DNA of 64,000 nucleotides from Escherichia sp. E1V33 (GTDB taxonomy: Bacteria; Pseudomonadota; Gammaproteobacteria; Enterobacterales; Enterobacteriaceae), in assembly GCF_004211955.1 (NCBI RefSeq), contig NZ_RHJI01000021.1, forward strand, positions 1 through 64,000, in the 5' to 3' direction. Every line of letters starts with the position of its first letter. The stretch's first letter is position 1. The notes below the pieces were generated by a model. That model made no database searches. It saw nothing but the letters and a program-made list of their open reading frames with translations, and was not told the origin of the DNA. This document shows positions 52,111-63,879 of this stretch, piece after piece. Both the position numbers and the translations under genes were made by a program.

Positions 52111-52138
52111 GAAATCCTCCCCACTAACGCAGGGAGGA
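52111..52138 (-). terminator. ucpA terminator-like hairpin
   Basis: TCCTCCC (52115-52121) faces GGGAGGA (52132-52138). On the minus strand it is followed only by TTTCG, so the T tract is weak. It lies 13 bp beyond the ucpA stop. Confidence 0.55.
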
Positions 52139-52150
52139 AACAGAGGTGAA

Positions 52151-52942
52151 TCAGATGCCGACGCTGACCGTCTCCGGCAGAGTGCTGCCGCCATCAATCA
52201 CATTCTGTGTACCGGTTAAATAGCTGGATTCATCCGATGCGAGGAAGGCTGCCAGTTCGCCGACTTCCAGCGGATCGGCGAGGCGACGCAGCGGGATTGC
52301 TTTCGCCATTTCAGTCAGCACCGATTCTGGATCTTCCGGGTTCGACTGGCGGGCAATGCTTTCCGCCATTGGCGTGCGGACGTATCCCGGGCAGATGGCG
52401 TTAACGCGAATACCGGATTGCGCGTACTCCACAGCCAGCGATTTAGTCAGGCCAACAATCGCCGCTTTCGTCAAGGCATACGCCGTTTCGCCAGGGTCCG
52501 CCACCATATCGCCAGTGACCGAAGACATCATCACAATGCGACCATCTTTGCGGGCAATCATCTCCGGCAGCACCGCCTTCGTGACGTTCCATACGCCTTT
52601 AATATTGATATCAATATGGAAATCGCGATCTTCATCGCTCATGTCGAGGAAACTGCCCAGACGACACACGCCTGCATTATTCACCAGGATATCAATGCGC
52701 CCTTCTTTTTCCTTCGCGCGCTTGATAGCTGCGGCTACCGACGCCGGGTCACGCACATCGGAGACAACAGCCGTACAGCGATGACCACGACCACACAGTT
52801 CGTCCGCCAGCTTTTCGATCTCAGGGGAGATATCCAGCAAGATTAGGTTTGCGCCATGACGTGCAAAAGTTCTGGCAATGCCTTCGCCAATTCCCTGCAA
52901 TGCGCCCGTAATCAGTGCTGTCTTGCCCGTGAGTTTACCCAT
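52151..52942 (-). CDS. ucpA: UcpA, short-chain dehydrogenase/reductase
   Basis: The start at 52942 (MGKLTGKTALITG), behind AAGGAGAGC, gives the known 263 residues; the frame continues 22 codons upstream. The SDR motifs are TGALQGIGEG (cofactor loop), NNAG, and YALTK with the catalytic Tyr and Lys. It is a putative oxidoreductase linked by others to furan tolerance; its natural substrate is unknown. It has its own promoter near cysP. Confidence 0.92.
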   Translation of the reverse strand: MGKLTGKTALITGALQGIGEGIARTFARHGANLILLDISPEIEKLADELCGRGHRCTAVVSDVRDPASVAAAIKRAKEKEGRIDILVNNAGVCRLGSFLDMSDEDRDFHIDINIKGVWNVTKAVLPEMIARKDGRIVMMSSVTGDMVADPGETAYALTKAAIVGLTKSLAVEYAQSGIRVNAICPGYVRTPMAESIARQSNPEDPESVLTEMAKAIPLRRLADPLEVGELAAFLASDESSYLTGTQNVIDGGSTLPETVSVGI

Positions 52943-53070
52943 TTTAATGCTCTCCTTGTTAATACAGAGCGTTACACTCCATTCCCTCTGAAAATACAGG
53001 ATAAACAAAATATTGCTGCGGATCAGCTCACTAATTCAGGAAAATCTCAATCCAGTCGCTGTTTTATGCA

Positions 53071-53928
53071 TCACTTTAACCGTTGCGTCAGCTCGCTACT
53101 GCGCTCAATCATTTTCAATGACTCCACATCATTGAGTTGCACAAGGCCAACAAACAGTAAATCGGTAACAGAATTTTGCGCCGTGCGGGTGGACATCGAC
53201 GAGCTACGCCATTCGGTTTCGCCGGAAACGGTATCGAGGGTGAAGTGCGCCAGCCGTCGCAGCGGGGAATCGGTTAACGAGGTAATGGCAATCACCGTTG
53301 CCCCCTGCTTTCGCGCTGCCTCAGCGCACAGGACAATCTCTTTTTTACTGCCGCTGTAAGAGATAGCGATTTGTACATCGCCTTTTTTCAACGCCTGGGA
53401 AACCGTGGCTTGTACGTGCGTGTCGGCCTCACAGGCCACGCGATAACCAATTTTCATCAGTTTGAATGAGAGATCGCGCCCCACCAGCGCCGACCCGCCC
53501 AGGCCCGTTATCTGGATAAACGGCGCTTTACTGATGACCTCAATGATTTTTTGCAGCCGCGCGTAATCGAGCAACGCGCAGGTCTGTTCCAGTGCCAGCT
53601 CTTTTTCGCGATTCAGTTTACGCGCAATCACTTCCAGCGAATCATCACTGGTAATCGAACTGTGCAAATGCAACGCCGTGGCGTTTTTTTTCTCCCGGTT
53701 GGCGCTATATTCGCCAATTAACGCCATACGCAATTCGGTAAAACCTTGCGCACCCAGTTTCTGAGCGAACTTCACAATACTCGACTGGCTAATACCGAGC
53801 TGTTTCGCCATATTTCGTGAAGAAACGGATTTCAGTTCGCTCACCCTGGCTTGCAGAAAGTCAGCTATTTTTTGCTCATTTTCAGTAAAGTCACTTTCTG
53901 CATTGCGTAATTTTGTCAGGTACAACAT
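53071..53928 (-). CDS. murR: MurR, repressor of the MurNAc operon (RpiR family)
   Basis: The start at 53928 ([11 protein letters not shown]) gives the known 285 residues. An N-terminal RpiR helix-turn-helix ([24 protein letters not shown]) is followed by a C-terminal SIS domain (about 125-260, [15 protein letters not shown]). It represses murQP and responds to MurNAc-6-phosphate. It is divergent from murQ, and the operator should lie in the 171-bp gap, where a TGTGA half-site of CRP type is also visible (53998-54002). Confidence 0.94.
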   Translation of the reverse strand: MLYLTKLRNAESDFTENEQKIADFLQARVSELKSVSSRNMAKQLGISQSSIVKFAQKLGAQGFTELRMALIGEYSANREKKNATALHLHSSITSDDSLEVIARKLNREKELALEQTCALLDYARLQKIIEVISKAPFIQITGLGGSALVGRDLSFKLMKIGYRVACEADTHVQATVSQALKKGDVQIAISYSGSKKEIVLCAEAARKQGATVIAITSLTDSPLRRLAHFTLDTVSGETEWRSSSMSTRTAQNSVTDLLFVGLVQLNDVESLKMIERSSELTQRLK

Positions 53929-54099
53929 CTTCCACTCCCTCACCACATCCTGCGCGCAGCATAGCACACGGTTTTTGCCCTTTGACGCTCTTCACACTCT
54001 GTGATTTCAGACTCAATGATTCCTTTAAAACTAGCAAATCGAGATATATGATTCCATCAATATGCAATTATTTGATTGTGAATACTAAGGTCACCACTG

Positions 54100-54996
54100 A
54101 TGCAACTTGAAAAGATGATTACCGAAGGCTCGAATGCCGCCTCGGCTGAAATTGACCGCGTTTCGACGCTGGAAATGTGCCGGATTATCAACGATGAAGA
54201 TAAAACCGTACCACTCGCCGTTGAGCGCGTACTGCCGGATATTGCAGCGGCGATCGATGTTATTCACGCCCAGGTGAGCGGCGGCGGCCGTCTGATTTAC
54301 ATCGGTGCGGGGACTTCTGGTCGTCTGGGTATTCTTGATGCCAGTGAATGTCCGCCGACCTACGGCGTGAAACCGGGTCTGGTTGTGGGTTTGATTGCTG
54401 GCGGCGAATATGCCATTCAGCATGCGGTGGAAGGCGCTGAAGATAGCCGGGAAGGTGGTGTTAACGATCTGAAAAATATCAATTTAACCGCACAGGATGT
54501 GGTGGTCGGTATTGCCGCTAGCGGTCGTACGCCGTACGTGATTGCGGGGCTGGAATACGCACGCCATCTCGGTTGCCGCACGGTGGGAATTTCCTGTAAT
54601 CCGGGAAGTGCTGTTTCCACCACAGCAGAGTTTGCCATTACGCCAGTTGTTGGGGCCGAAGTAGTCACTGGTTCTTCGCGGATGAAAGCAGGTACGGCGC
54701 AGAAACTGGTACTCAATATGCTCTCCACCGGGCTGATGATTAAATCCGGCAAAGTGTTCGGCAACCTGATGGTTGATGTGGTTGCCACCAACGAAAAACT
54801 GCACGTGCGCCAGGTCAATATCGTCAAAAACGCTACCGGATGTAGCGCAGAGCAAGCGGAAGCGGCATTGGTTGCCTGCGACCGCCATTGTAAAACGGCC
54901 ATTGTGATGGTGCTGAAAAATCTCGATGCCGCTGAAGCTAAAAAACGCCTGGATCAACACGGCGGCTTTATTCGCAAAGCTCTGGAAAAGGAATAA
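54100..54996 (+). CDS. murQ: MurQ, N-acetylmuramic acid 6-phosphate etherase
   Basis: A 298-residue SIS-fold enzyme. The phosphosugar loop [21 protein letters not shown] and the SGRTPYV segment are typical, with the catalytic Glu in DASECP. It cleaves the lactyl ether of MurNAc-6P to GlcNAc-6P and D-lactate in peptidoglycan recycling. It is the first gene of murQ-murP-yfeW, with 3-bp and 2-bp spacers. Confidence 0.96.
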   Translation: MQLEKMITEGSNAASAEIDRVSTLEMCRIINDEDKTVPLAVERVLPDIAAAIDVIHAQVSGGGRLIYIGAGTSGRLGILDASECPPTYGVKPGLVVGLIAGGEYAIQHAVEGAEDSREGGVNDLKNINLTAQDVVVGIAASGRTPYVIAGLEYARHLGCRTVGISCNPGSAVSTTAEFAITPVVGAEVVTGSSRMKAGTAQKLVLNMLSTGLMIKSGKVFGNLMVDVVATNEKLHVRQVNIVKNATGCSAEQAEAALVACDRHCKTAIVMVLKNLDAAEAKKRLDQHGGFIRKALEKE

Positions 54997-54999
54997 CCC

Positions 55000-56424
55000 A
55001 TGGCTAAAGAGATCAGCAGTGAACTTCTGAACACCATTCTTACCCGGGTCGGTGGCCCGGGAAATATCGCCAGTTGTGGTAACTGTATGACGCGCCTGCG
55101 TCTGGGTGTACATGACAGTTCACTGGTTGATCCCGATATCAAAACTCTGGAAGGCGTAAAGGGCGTCATTTTGACCAGCGATCAGGTGCAGGTGGTTTTT
55201 GGGCCAGGCAAAGCGCATCGTGCCGCAAAAGCCATGAGCGAGTTACTGGGCGAAGCGCCCGTGCAGGATGCCGCAGAAATCGCCGCCCAGAACAAACGCC
55301 AGTTAAAAGCCAAACAAACTTCCGGTGTGCAACAATTTCTCGCCAAATTCGCCACCATCTTTACGCCGCTGATCCCCGGTTTTATTGCTGCGGGTCTGTT
55401 GCTTGGGATAGCGACGCTAATCGCCACAGTGATGCACGTTCCGGCAGATGCTCAGGGAACGCTGCCCGACGCGCTGAATTTTATGAAGGTGTTCAGCAAA
55501 GGTTTGTTCACCTTCCTGGTGATTCTGGTGGGCTATAACGCCGCCCAGGCGTTCGGCGGCACGGGCGTAAATGGCGCAATTATCGCCGCGCTCTTTTTGC
55601 TCGGTTATAACCCTGCTGCCACCACGGGTTACTACGCCGGATTTCACGATTTCTTCGGTCTGCCCATCGATCCGCGCGGCAATATTATCGGCGTGCTGAT
55701 TGCCGCGTGGGCCTGCGCCCGCATCGAAAGCATGGTGCGGCGCTTTATGCCCGACGATCTCGACATGCTGTTGACCTCGTTAATCACCCTGCTGATCACC
55801 GCTACGCTTGCGTACCTGATAATTATGCCGCTGGGCGGCTGGCTGTTTGAAGGCATGTCGTGGCTATTTATGCACCTGAACAGTAATCCGTTCGGTTGTG
55901 CCGTATTAGCCGGGCTATTCCTGATCGCCGTGGTGTTTGGCGTGCATCAGGGCTTTATTCCTGTTTATCTGGCTTTAATGGACAGTCAGGGGTTCAACAG
56001 CTTATTTCCCATCCTTTCGATGGCGGGCGCGGGCCAGGTGGGCGCGGCGCTGGCGCTCTACTGGCGGTCGCAACCGCACAGTGCATTACGCAGTCAGGTG
56101 CGCGGGGCGATTATTCCCGGTCTGCTGGGCGTTGGCGAACCATTGATTTACGGCGTCACCCTGCCCCGCATGAAACCGTTTGTTACTGCTTGTACAGGCG
56201 GCGCGGCGGGCGGTTTGTTTATCGGGCTGATAGCCTGGTGGGGTCTGCCAATGGGCTTAAACAGCGCCTTCGGGCCGTCTGGTCTGGTGGCGCTGCCGCT
56301 GATGACTTCCGCACAAGGCATCCTTCCGGCAATGGCGGTATATGCAGGTGGGATTCTGGTGGCATGGGTTAGTGGGTTTATTTTCACCACGCTCTTTGGC
56401 TGCCGTAACATCAATCTGGACTGA
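55000..56424 (+). CDS. murP: MurP, MurNAc-specific PTS permease IIBC
   Basis: A 474-residue permease. The IIB domain (1-90) has the phosphocysteine in [14 protein letters not shown] near residue 28. The IIC domain (about 110-465) has ten or so helices and the [14 protein letters not shown] motif. No IIA domain is present, so it depends on Crr, encoded at 45.3 kb. It imports MurNAc as the 6-phosphate for MurQ. Confidence 0.96.
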   Translation: MAKEISSELLNTILTRVGGPGNIASCGNCMTRLRLGVHDSSLVDPDIKTLEGVKGVILTSDQVQVVFGPGKAHRAAKAMSELLGEAPVQDAAEIAAQNKRQLKAKQTSGVQQFLAKFATIFTPLIPGFIAAGLLLGIATLIATVMHVPADAQGTLPDALNFMKVFSKGLFTFLVILVGYNAAQAFGGTGVNGAIIAALFLLGYNPAATTGYYAGFHDFFGLPIDPRGNIIGVLIAAWACARIESMVRRFMPDDLDMLLTSLITLLITATLAYLIIMPLGGWLFEGMSWLFMHLNSNPFGCAVLAGLFLIAVVFGVHQGFIPVYLALMDSQGFNSLFPILSMAGAGQVGAALALYWRSQPHSALRSQVRGAIIPGLLGVGEPLIYGVTLPRMKPFVTACTGGAAGGLFIGLIAWWGLPMGLNSAFGPSGLVALPLMTSAQGILPAMAVYAGGILVAWVSGFIFTTLFGCRNINLD

Positions 56425-56426
56425 TT

Positions 56427-57731
56427 ATGAAACGGACAATGCTCTATCTTTCTCTGCTCGCTGTCAGCTGTAGCGTCAGCGCCGCAAAATACCCTGTTCT
56501 GACAGAAAGTTCGCCAGAGAAAGCAGGGTTCAACGTCGAACGGCTTAACCAGATGGCGAACTGGATTAGCCAGCAAGTGGACGCCGGTTATCCGGGAGTA
56601 AGCCTGCTGATTATTAAAGATAATCAGATTGTGTATCGCAAAGCCTGGGGCGCGGCGAAAAAGTACGATGGCAGCGCGTTAATGGCGCAGCCTGTAAAAG
56701 CCACCACCGAGACGCTGTATGATCTGGCCTCAAACACCAAGATGTACGCCACTAACTTCGCTCTGCAAAAGCTAATGAGCGAAGGCAAGCTGCATCCTGA
56801 CGATCGGATTGCGAAATATATTCCGGGGTTTGCCGATAACCCGAACGACACCATCAAAGGCAAAAACACGCTGCGGATAGCTGACCTGCTGCATCACAGC
56901 GGCGGTTTCCCGGCAGATCCACAATACCCTAATAAAGCGGTCGCAGGCGCGTTATATTCCCAGGATAAAGGCCAGACGCTGGAGATGATTAAGCGCACGC
57001 CGCTGGCGTATCAGCCCGGCAGCAAGCATATCTACAGCGATGTCGATTACATGCTGCTTGGATTTATCGTCGAGTCAGTTACCGGCCAGCCGCTTGACCG
57101 CTATGTTGAAGAGTCGATTTATCGCCCGCTCGGCCTGACGCACACAGTGTTTAATCCGCTACTGAAAGGCTTTAAACCGCAACAAATCGCTGCCACGGAA
57201 CTGAACGGTAATACCCGCGATGGCGTGATCCACTTCCCGAATATCCGCACCACGACTCTCTGGGGTCAGGTACACGATGAAAAAGCCTTTTATTCGATGG
57301 GCGGCGTTTCCGGGCACGCTGGTTTGTTTTCCAATACCGGCGATATTGCCGTGTTAATGCAAACGATGCTGAACGGCGGTGGCTATGGCGATGTGAAGCT
57401 GTTCAGTGCAGAAACGGTGAAGATGTTTACCACCAGCTCTAAGGAAGACGCTACTTTTGGCCTCGGCTGGCGCGTCAATGGTAATGCCACCATGACACCG
57501 ACGTTTGGCACGCTGGCAAGCCCGCAAACCTACGGTCACACGGGCTGGACCGGGACGGTAACCGTTATCGATCCGGTGAATCACATGGCGATTGTGATGT
57601 TAAGCAACAAGCCACATTCGCCAGTTGCCGATCCGCAAAAAAATCCCAATATGTTTGAAAGCGGTCAGTTGCCAATTGCAACTTATGGTTGGGTAGTTGA
57701 TCAGGTGTATGCGGCGTTAAAGCAGAAGTAA
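56427..57731 (+). CDS. yfeW: YfeW (PBP4B), penicillin-binding protein/beta-lactamase-like
   Basis: A 434-residue periplasmic protein with a signal peptide (MKRTMLYLSLLAVSCSVSA, about 19). The serine active-site motif is SNTK near residue 103, with a YSDVDY segment near residue 203 (the YxN position) and HTGWTG near residue 373 (KTG position). It has weak DD-carboxypeptidase activity in K-12. Its place after murQP agrees with cell-wall recycling. Confidence 0.93.
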   Translation: MKRTMLYLSLLAVSCSVSAAKYPVLTESSPEKAGFNVERLNQMANWISQQVDAGYPGVSLLIIKDNQIVYRKAWGAAKKYDGSALMAQPVKATTETLYDLASNTKMYATNFALQKLMSEGKLHPDDRIAKYIPGFADNPNDTIKGKNTLRIADLLHHSGGFPADPQYPNKAVAGALYSQDKGQTLEMIKRTPLAYQPGSKHIYSDVDYMLLGFIVESVTGQPLDRYVEESIYRPLGLTHTVFNPLLKGFKPQQIAATELNGNTRDGVIHFPNIRTTTLWGQVHDEKAFYSMGGVSGHAGLFSNTGDIAVLMQTMLNGGGYGDVKLFSAETVKMFTTSSKEDATFGLGWRVNGNATMTPTFGTLASPQTYGHTGWTGTVTVIDPVNHMAIVMLSNKPHSPVADPQKNPNMFESGQLPIATYGWVVDQVYAALKQK

Positions 57732-57737
57732 TAAAAA

Positions 57738-58128
57738 GGCCAGTCAGTAATATTACTGGCTGGCCTGAGAGTGCTGACAAACTCAAAACTGCCTGATGCG
57801 CTACGCTTATCAGGCCTACGCGGAGCCCGCAATATATTGAATTAGCAAGATTTCGTAAGCCGGATAAGGCGTTCACGCCGCATCCGGCGTGTACAACGCA
57901 CACTTGGTCAACAATCTGAGGCCAGTCAATAATGTTACTGGCTGGCCTGAGAGTGCAGACAAACGCAAAACTGCCTGATGCGCTACGCTTATCAGGCCTA
58001 CGTGGGCCCGCAATATATTGAATTAGCACGATTTCGTAGGCCGGATAAGGCGTTGACGCCGCATCCGGCGTGTACAACGCGCACTTGGTCAACAATCTGA
58101 GGCCAGTCAGTAATGTTACTGGCTGGCC
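57738..58128. repeat. tandemly repeated BIME plus hairpin block after yfeW
   Basis: A hairpin of 28 nt (GGCCAGTCAGTAATATTACT then GGCTGGCC) occurs at 57738-57765, 57920-57947 and 58101-58128, spaced 182 and 181 bp apart. Each of the two spacers carries the same pair of REP units (57791-57820 with 57856-57888, and 57973-58002 with 58037-58069). So a unit of about 181 bp is duplicated, ending in a third hairpin. No gene lies here; the hairpins could end transcripts of yfeW and yfeX. Confidence 0.9.
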
Positions 58129-58151
58129 TTTAATCAATGAATCAGAAACGC

Positions 58152-59123
<972 letters not shown>

Positions 59124-59146
59124 TTAGCGGTTTGCTCAGACGCAAA

Positions 59147-59722
59147 TTAACGTCGCCAGATAATTTTACTGACTTTCCAGTTTTTCAAGGTATCGTCCGA
59201 AGGCATTAACCCTTCAGGGCCGCTCCATTCACCGCTGAACTGGTAGCTAATATGTTGACTGCCTTCAGCTTTACATTCGACAGCACGATCATCATTACCG
59301 TCTGCTTTTTGGCAATTGCCAAATGCTTTGCTGTAAAGGTCGCTAAACGGTGTACCAATTTTAACACCGGTGTCAGCAGGAATATTGCTATCTGAAACGT
59401 CAATGCGGCTGATTGTACCTTGATCACCGTTAATCACCATCGCCACGCTGTCGCCTTTCATCACTTCAAAAAAGCGCACAACATTACCGTTAGCGGTTTT
59501 CATTCCGCTGCGCAGGCGATAATCACCATCAAGTGCACCAGCAATAGCTTGTTCTTGTAATGGTGTGGACGCCGTTAATTCCCCCACGCCCTGCTCGCTC
59601 ACTTTGGTAGAGGAACCAAACCAGTTCCACGGATTAGCGGCAGACCAGTTAACTGACGACATCGTGGAACAGCCAGTTAGCATCAACGGCATAGCGCATA
59701 ACAATAAACGCAGCGATTTCAT
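59147..59722 (-). CDS. yfeY: YfeY, lipoprotein (DUF1131)
   Basis: A 191-residue protein with a lipoprotein signal peptide: hydrophobic start and lipobox LTGC at Cys 18. The mature part matches the DUF1131 envelope family. In E. coli it is a sigma-E regulated outer-membrane lipoprotein of unknown role. It lies 95 bp upstream of yfeX, same strand. Confidence 0.9.
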   Translation of the reverse strand: MKSLRLLLCAMPLMLTGCSTMSSVNWSAANPWNWFGSSTKVSEQGVGELTASTPLQEQAIAGALDGDYRLRSGMKTANGNVVRFFEVMKGDSVAMVINGDQGTISRIDVSDSNIPADTGVKIGTPFSDLYSKAFGNCQKADGNDDRAVECKAEGSQHISYQFSGEWSGPEGLMPSDDTLKNWKVSKIIWRR

Positions 59723-59809
59723 GTCACTTCCTTTGGTTATTCAATAACGTTGCTTGGAGTGCTAATTTGCAAAAAAGTGCCGCCAGAGGCTGATGACAAA
59801 CACAAAATT

Positions 59810-59907
59810 GCCTGATGCGCTACGCTTATCAGGCCTACGTTTTCCTGCAATATATTGAATTTGCGAAATTTTGTAGGCCGGATAAGGCGTTCACGCCGCA
59901 TCCGGCA
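59810..59907. repeat. BIME (two REP units) between yfeY and yfeZ
   Basis: GCCTGATGCGC…TTATCAGGCCTAC is followed by GTAGGCCGGATAAGGCG…GCATCCGGC. The pair resembles the two BIMEs after yfeW, including the shared AATATATTGAATT spacer. Confidence 0.9.
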
Positions 59908-59928
59908 TAAACAAAGCGCACCTCTGCG

Positions 59929-60384
59929 TTATTCTTTTTCTTCATTAAAACAAGCGCGTAAACGTCGATTGGTCAAAAGCCAGATTAACGCCACAATATC
60001 CGCCACTACCAGCGCCAGACCAATACCGCTAATTGATTCACCGTTCAGCCACAGCCACGGTTGCCAACAAAGCAAAACGAGCTGCGCCAACAGCAACAGA
60101 AAATAGAGCACATGCCAGCAACGAGGAAACGTAGCACGCCGACCACTCAGCAAAAACGCCAGCACCGCTGGAATGCCTGGAATCAACCCCAGCCAGAAAT
60201 TATCGTGATCGGGATAAAACAGATACAGCAACGCAGTACCCTGCTCACGCGACGCGCCGGCAATCACAAACAGCACCCACGTTCGCGCCTGGAGTAAAAG
60301 CACAAGCCAGAAGAGGAAGGGTAAACGCAGGCGTCCGTGCGCATCATAATAGACAGGATGAAACTCAGTACTCTTCATCTTCAA
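59929..60384 (-). CDS. yfeZ: YfeZ, inner-membrane protein
   Basis: A 151-residue protein with three to four hydrophobic segments (about 20-45, 60-75, 85-105 and 115-140), DUF2919-like. Function unknown. It begins inside the 3' end of ypeA (20-bp overlap), so the two are translationally coupled on the minus strand. Confidence 0.85.
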
Positions 60385-60790
60385 TCAAACGCTTGCCCAG
60401 ACTTAACACGTCGGCGTGTTCATATCCCAGACGTTCATACATCCCAAGCACCATGTCATTATCTTCCGGCACGTTGATCTGAATTTTCGGGCAGCCGCGG
60501 GCAATTAACTTTTTCTCCAGCCGATTAAGCAACGCGTTAGCAATGCCGCGCCCGCGAAACTCCGGATGCACGCCAAGATAATAAGCAGACCCACGATGCC
60601 CGTCATAACCGCCCATCACCGTTCCCACCACTTCACCGTTCACTTCCGCGACCAGGAACAAACTGACGTCATGGTTCATCTTGCGCTCGATGTCCATTTC
60701 CGGATCGTTCCACGGACGCAGCAAGTCGCAACGCTCCCAAAGGGTGATGACCTCTTCGAAATCTTCCTGGCGAAATACGCGTATCTCCAT
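60365..60790 (-). CDS. ypeA: YpeA, GNAT-family acetyltransferase
   Basis: The start at 60790 ([14 protein letters not shown]), behind AAAGGTAACC, gives the known 141 residues; the open frame begins 37 codons upstream. The acetyl-CoA loop is visible as [18 protein letters not shown]. The substrate is unknown, though relatives acetylate ribosomal or small amine targets. It is coupled to yfeZ and divergent from amiA. Confidence 0.9.
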
Positions 60791-61003
60791 GGTATTGGTT
60801 ACCTTTTTGGGGGTTAAAAGGGTGATTATGGCGTGAACGGTCGAATTAGCCAATATCTGACGAAAATCGGTTGAAAAAGTGGCATAATGGCACGTTGTCA
60901 TTTATTGAAATGAAAAGTAAAACAATTCTCACCAGCAAACCGTCGTAACGGATTACGCGATACGATATAACATCTGGAACTTCATTATTACAACTCAGGC
61001 CGT

Positions 61004-61873
61004 ATGAGCACTTTTAAACCACTAAAAACACTCACTTCGCGCCGCCAGGTGCTGAAAGCCGGATTGGCTGCCCTGACGTTGTCAGGAATGTCACAAGCCA
61101 TCGCCAAAGAAGAACCTTTAAAAACCAGCAACGGACACACTAAGCCGAAAACCAAAAAAGCCGGGAGCAAGCGGGTAGTCGTTCTCGATCCAGGCCACGG
61201 CGGGATTGATACCGGGGCGATTGGCCGCAACGGGTCGAAAGAAAAACACGTGGTGCTGGCGATTGCCAAAAATGTCCGTTCCATATTGCGCAATCATGGT
61301 ATTGATGCGCGGCTGACACGTTCTGGCGACACCTTTATTCCACTGTACGATCGCGTTGAAATCGCCCATAAACATGGTGCTGACCTGTTTATGTCAATTC
61401 ACGCCGACGGTTTTACTAACCCGAAAGCTGCCGGAGCATCGGTCTTTGCCCTCTCTAACCGTGGCGCAAGTAGCGCGATGGCAAAATATTTGTCGGAACG
61501 CGAAAACCGTGCAGATGAAGTCGCCGGGAAAAAGGCGACCGACAGGGATCACCTATTGCAACAAGTGCTGTTTGATCTGGTGCAAACAGATACCATTAAA
61601 AACAGCCTGACGCTCGGCTCGCATATTCTGAAAAAGATTAAGCCGGTGCATAAACTGCACAGCCGCAATACTGAACAAGCCGCGTTTGTGGTGTTGAAAT
61701 CACCGTCGGTTCCTTCGGTGCTGGTGGAAACCTCGTTTATCACTAACCCGGAAGAAGAGCAGCTGTTAGGCACGGCGGCGTTTCGCCAGAAAATCGCCAC
61801 AGCGATTGCCGAAGGCGTGATCAGTTATTTTCACTGGTTTGACAACCAGAAAGCACACTCGAAAAAGCGGTAA
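61004..61873 (+). CDS. amiA: AmiA, N-acetylmuramoyl-L-alanine amidase
   Basis: A 289-residue zinc amidase exported by the Tat system: the N-terminus has SRRQVLKAG followed by a hydrophobic stretch ending near residue 34. The catalytic domain carries the zinc ligands in DPGHGGIDTGAIG (His), the Glu of GSKEKHVVL-type context, and SIHADGF (His), with a late Glu in LVETSFITN. It splits septal peptidoglycan during daughter-cell separation and is activated by EnvC. hemF follows after 3 bp. Confidence 0.96.
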   Translation: MSTFKPLKTLTSRRQVLKAGLAALTLSGMSQAIAKEEPLKTSNGHTKPKTKKAGSKRVVVLDPGHGGIDTGAIGRNGSKEKHVVLAIAKNVRSILRNHGIDARLTRSGDTFIPLYDRVEIAHKHGADLFMSIHADGFTNPKAAGASVFALSNRGASSAMAKYLSERENRADEVAGKKATDRDHLLQQVLFDLVQTDTIKNSLTLGSHILKKIKPVHKLHSRNTEQAAFVVLKSPSVPSVLVETSFITNPEEEQLLGTAAFRQKIATAIAEGVISYFHWFDNQKAHSKKR

Positions 61874-62776
<903 letters not shown>

Positions 62777-62781
62777 CTCCC

Positions 62782-63834
62782 TTACCCCAACTCCTGCATC
62801 CGCTGATGCAACGTCAACGACGGCTTCTCGGCAAACAGTTGCTGGTAATCCGTAGCGAATTGCCCCAGATGCCAGAATCCCCACTGCATGGCGGCATCTT
62901 TTACCGTTGTGCTTTGCGACCACGGGCTTATCAGTTCACGGCGCACGGCGTTCAGGCGAATGCGTTTCAGCCACGCGTTCGGGCCAATACCTAAAATAGC
63001 GTGAAACGCGTTTTGTAGCGTGCGGCGGCTGACGTGCAGATGATTACATAAGTCCAGCACGGTTACCGGTTCGGACATGTTTTCCAGCACATATTCACGG
63101 GCGCGGGAAAGCAATCGGCGGTAACTCTGATGACTGATGCTTTGCGCCGTCACCATTGGCTGCGCTTCTTCCAGCATCGCCCCCATCGCCATTAGCAAAT
63201 TATCACCAAGCACTTTACGCACCGCAGGCTGATGCAAATTCTCCGGGTTCTCGCAAAATGTCGCCAGAGCCTGTTGCACAAAACCCCACAAAGCGGCTTT
63301 ATGCTGCTCTTTCACTTCCAGCGCCGACTGGTTACGCAGCATATGTAATACCCGATCCGGATTATGCAAAAAGTTAGCCTGCCGGGTAATGACATCTTCT
63401 GAAAGCACCACGCCAAGGATCGTGTAATCGTCTGGCGTACTCAGTTCAAACTCCGTGCCGCCAGGGCGCGTCGCAATTTCCGCGCTTCCCAGACATTGCG
63501 ATCCAATGAATCCTTGTTCGCCGCGCGTCGCCGGAATGCCAAACCAGAACGAGTTCGGCCAGACCAGGCACGACTGGCGCAGCGCCAGACCGGTGTACTC
63601 ACGAAAGACCTGAATATCATCGAGTAGAATTTCCGTAAATTCACCATGAAACTTGCCCGGATGCAGCTGATCGTAAATCTGCTGCCAGGCGGTAATCGTC
63701 AAAGCATGTTCATAGACATCCGTTGTCTGTCGTTGATGAACATTATCCACTTCGACCTTCGGCGTAAGCTTCAGGTTTTCGGATAAGGGTTCATGATAAA
63801 GATGGTGCAAATTGGCTGTACGGGTCTTTTTCAT
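62782..63834 (-). CDS. eutR: EutR, AraC-family activator of ethanolamine genes
   Basis: A 350-residue regulator with a C-terminal AraC domain (about 245-350; helix-turn-helix segments [18 protein letters not shown] and [22 protein letters not shown]). The N-terminal part senses ethanolamine with adenosylcobalamin. It activates the eut operon, whose last gene eutK lies immediately upstream in the same direction. It is convergent with hemF, 5 bp apart. Confidence 0.95.
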   Translation of the reverse strand: MKKTRTANLHHLYHEPLSENLKLTPKVEVDNVHQRQTTDVYEHALTITAWQQIYDQLHPGKFHGEFTEILLDDIQVFREYTGLALRQSCLVWPNSFWFGIPATRGEQGFIGSQCLGSAEIATRPGGTEFELSTPDDYTILGVVLSEDVITRQANFLHNPDRVLHMLRNQSALEVKEQHKAALWGFVQQALATFCENPENLHQPAVRKVLGDNLLMAMGAMLEEAQPMVTAQSISHQSYRRLLSRAREYVLENMSEPVTVLDLCNHLHVSRRTLQNAFHAILGIGPNAWLKRIRLNAVRRELISPWSQSTTVKDAAMQWGFWHLGQFATDYQQLFAEKPSLTLHQRMQELG

Positions 63835-63843
63835 GATGTTAAT

Positions 63844-63867
63844 GCCGGGTGTTATATGACACCCGGC
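63844..63867. terminator. hairpin between eutK and eutR
   Basis: GCCGGGTGT (63844-63852) and ACACCCGGC (63859-63867) form a 9-bp stem with loop TATATG. It has no T tract on the minus strand, so it is more likely an RNA-stability or attenuation structure than a full terminator. Confidence 0.55.
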
Positions 63868-63879
63868 ACCTCCGACAGA

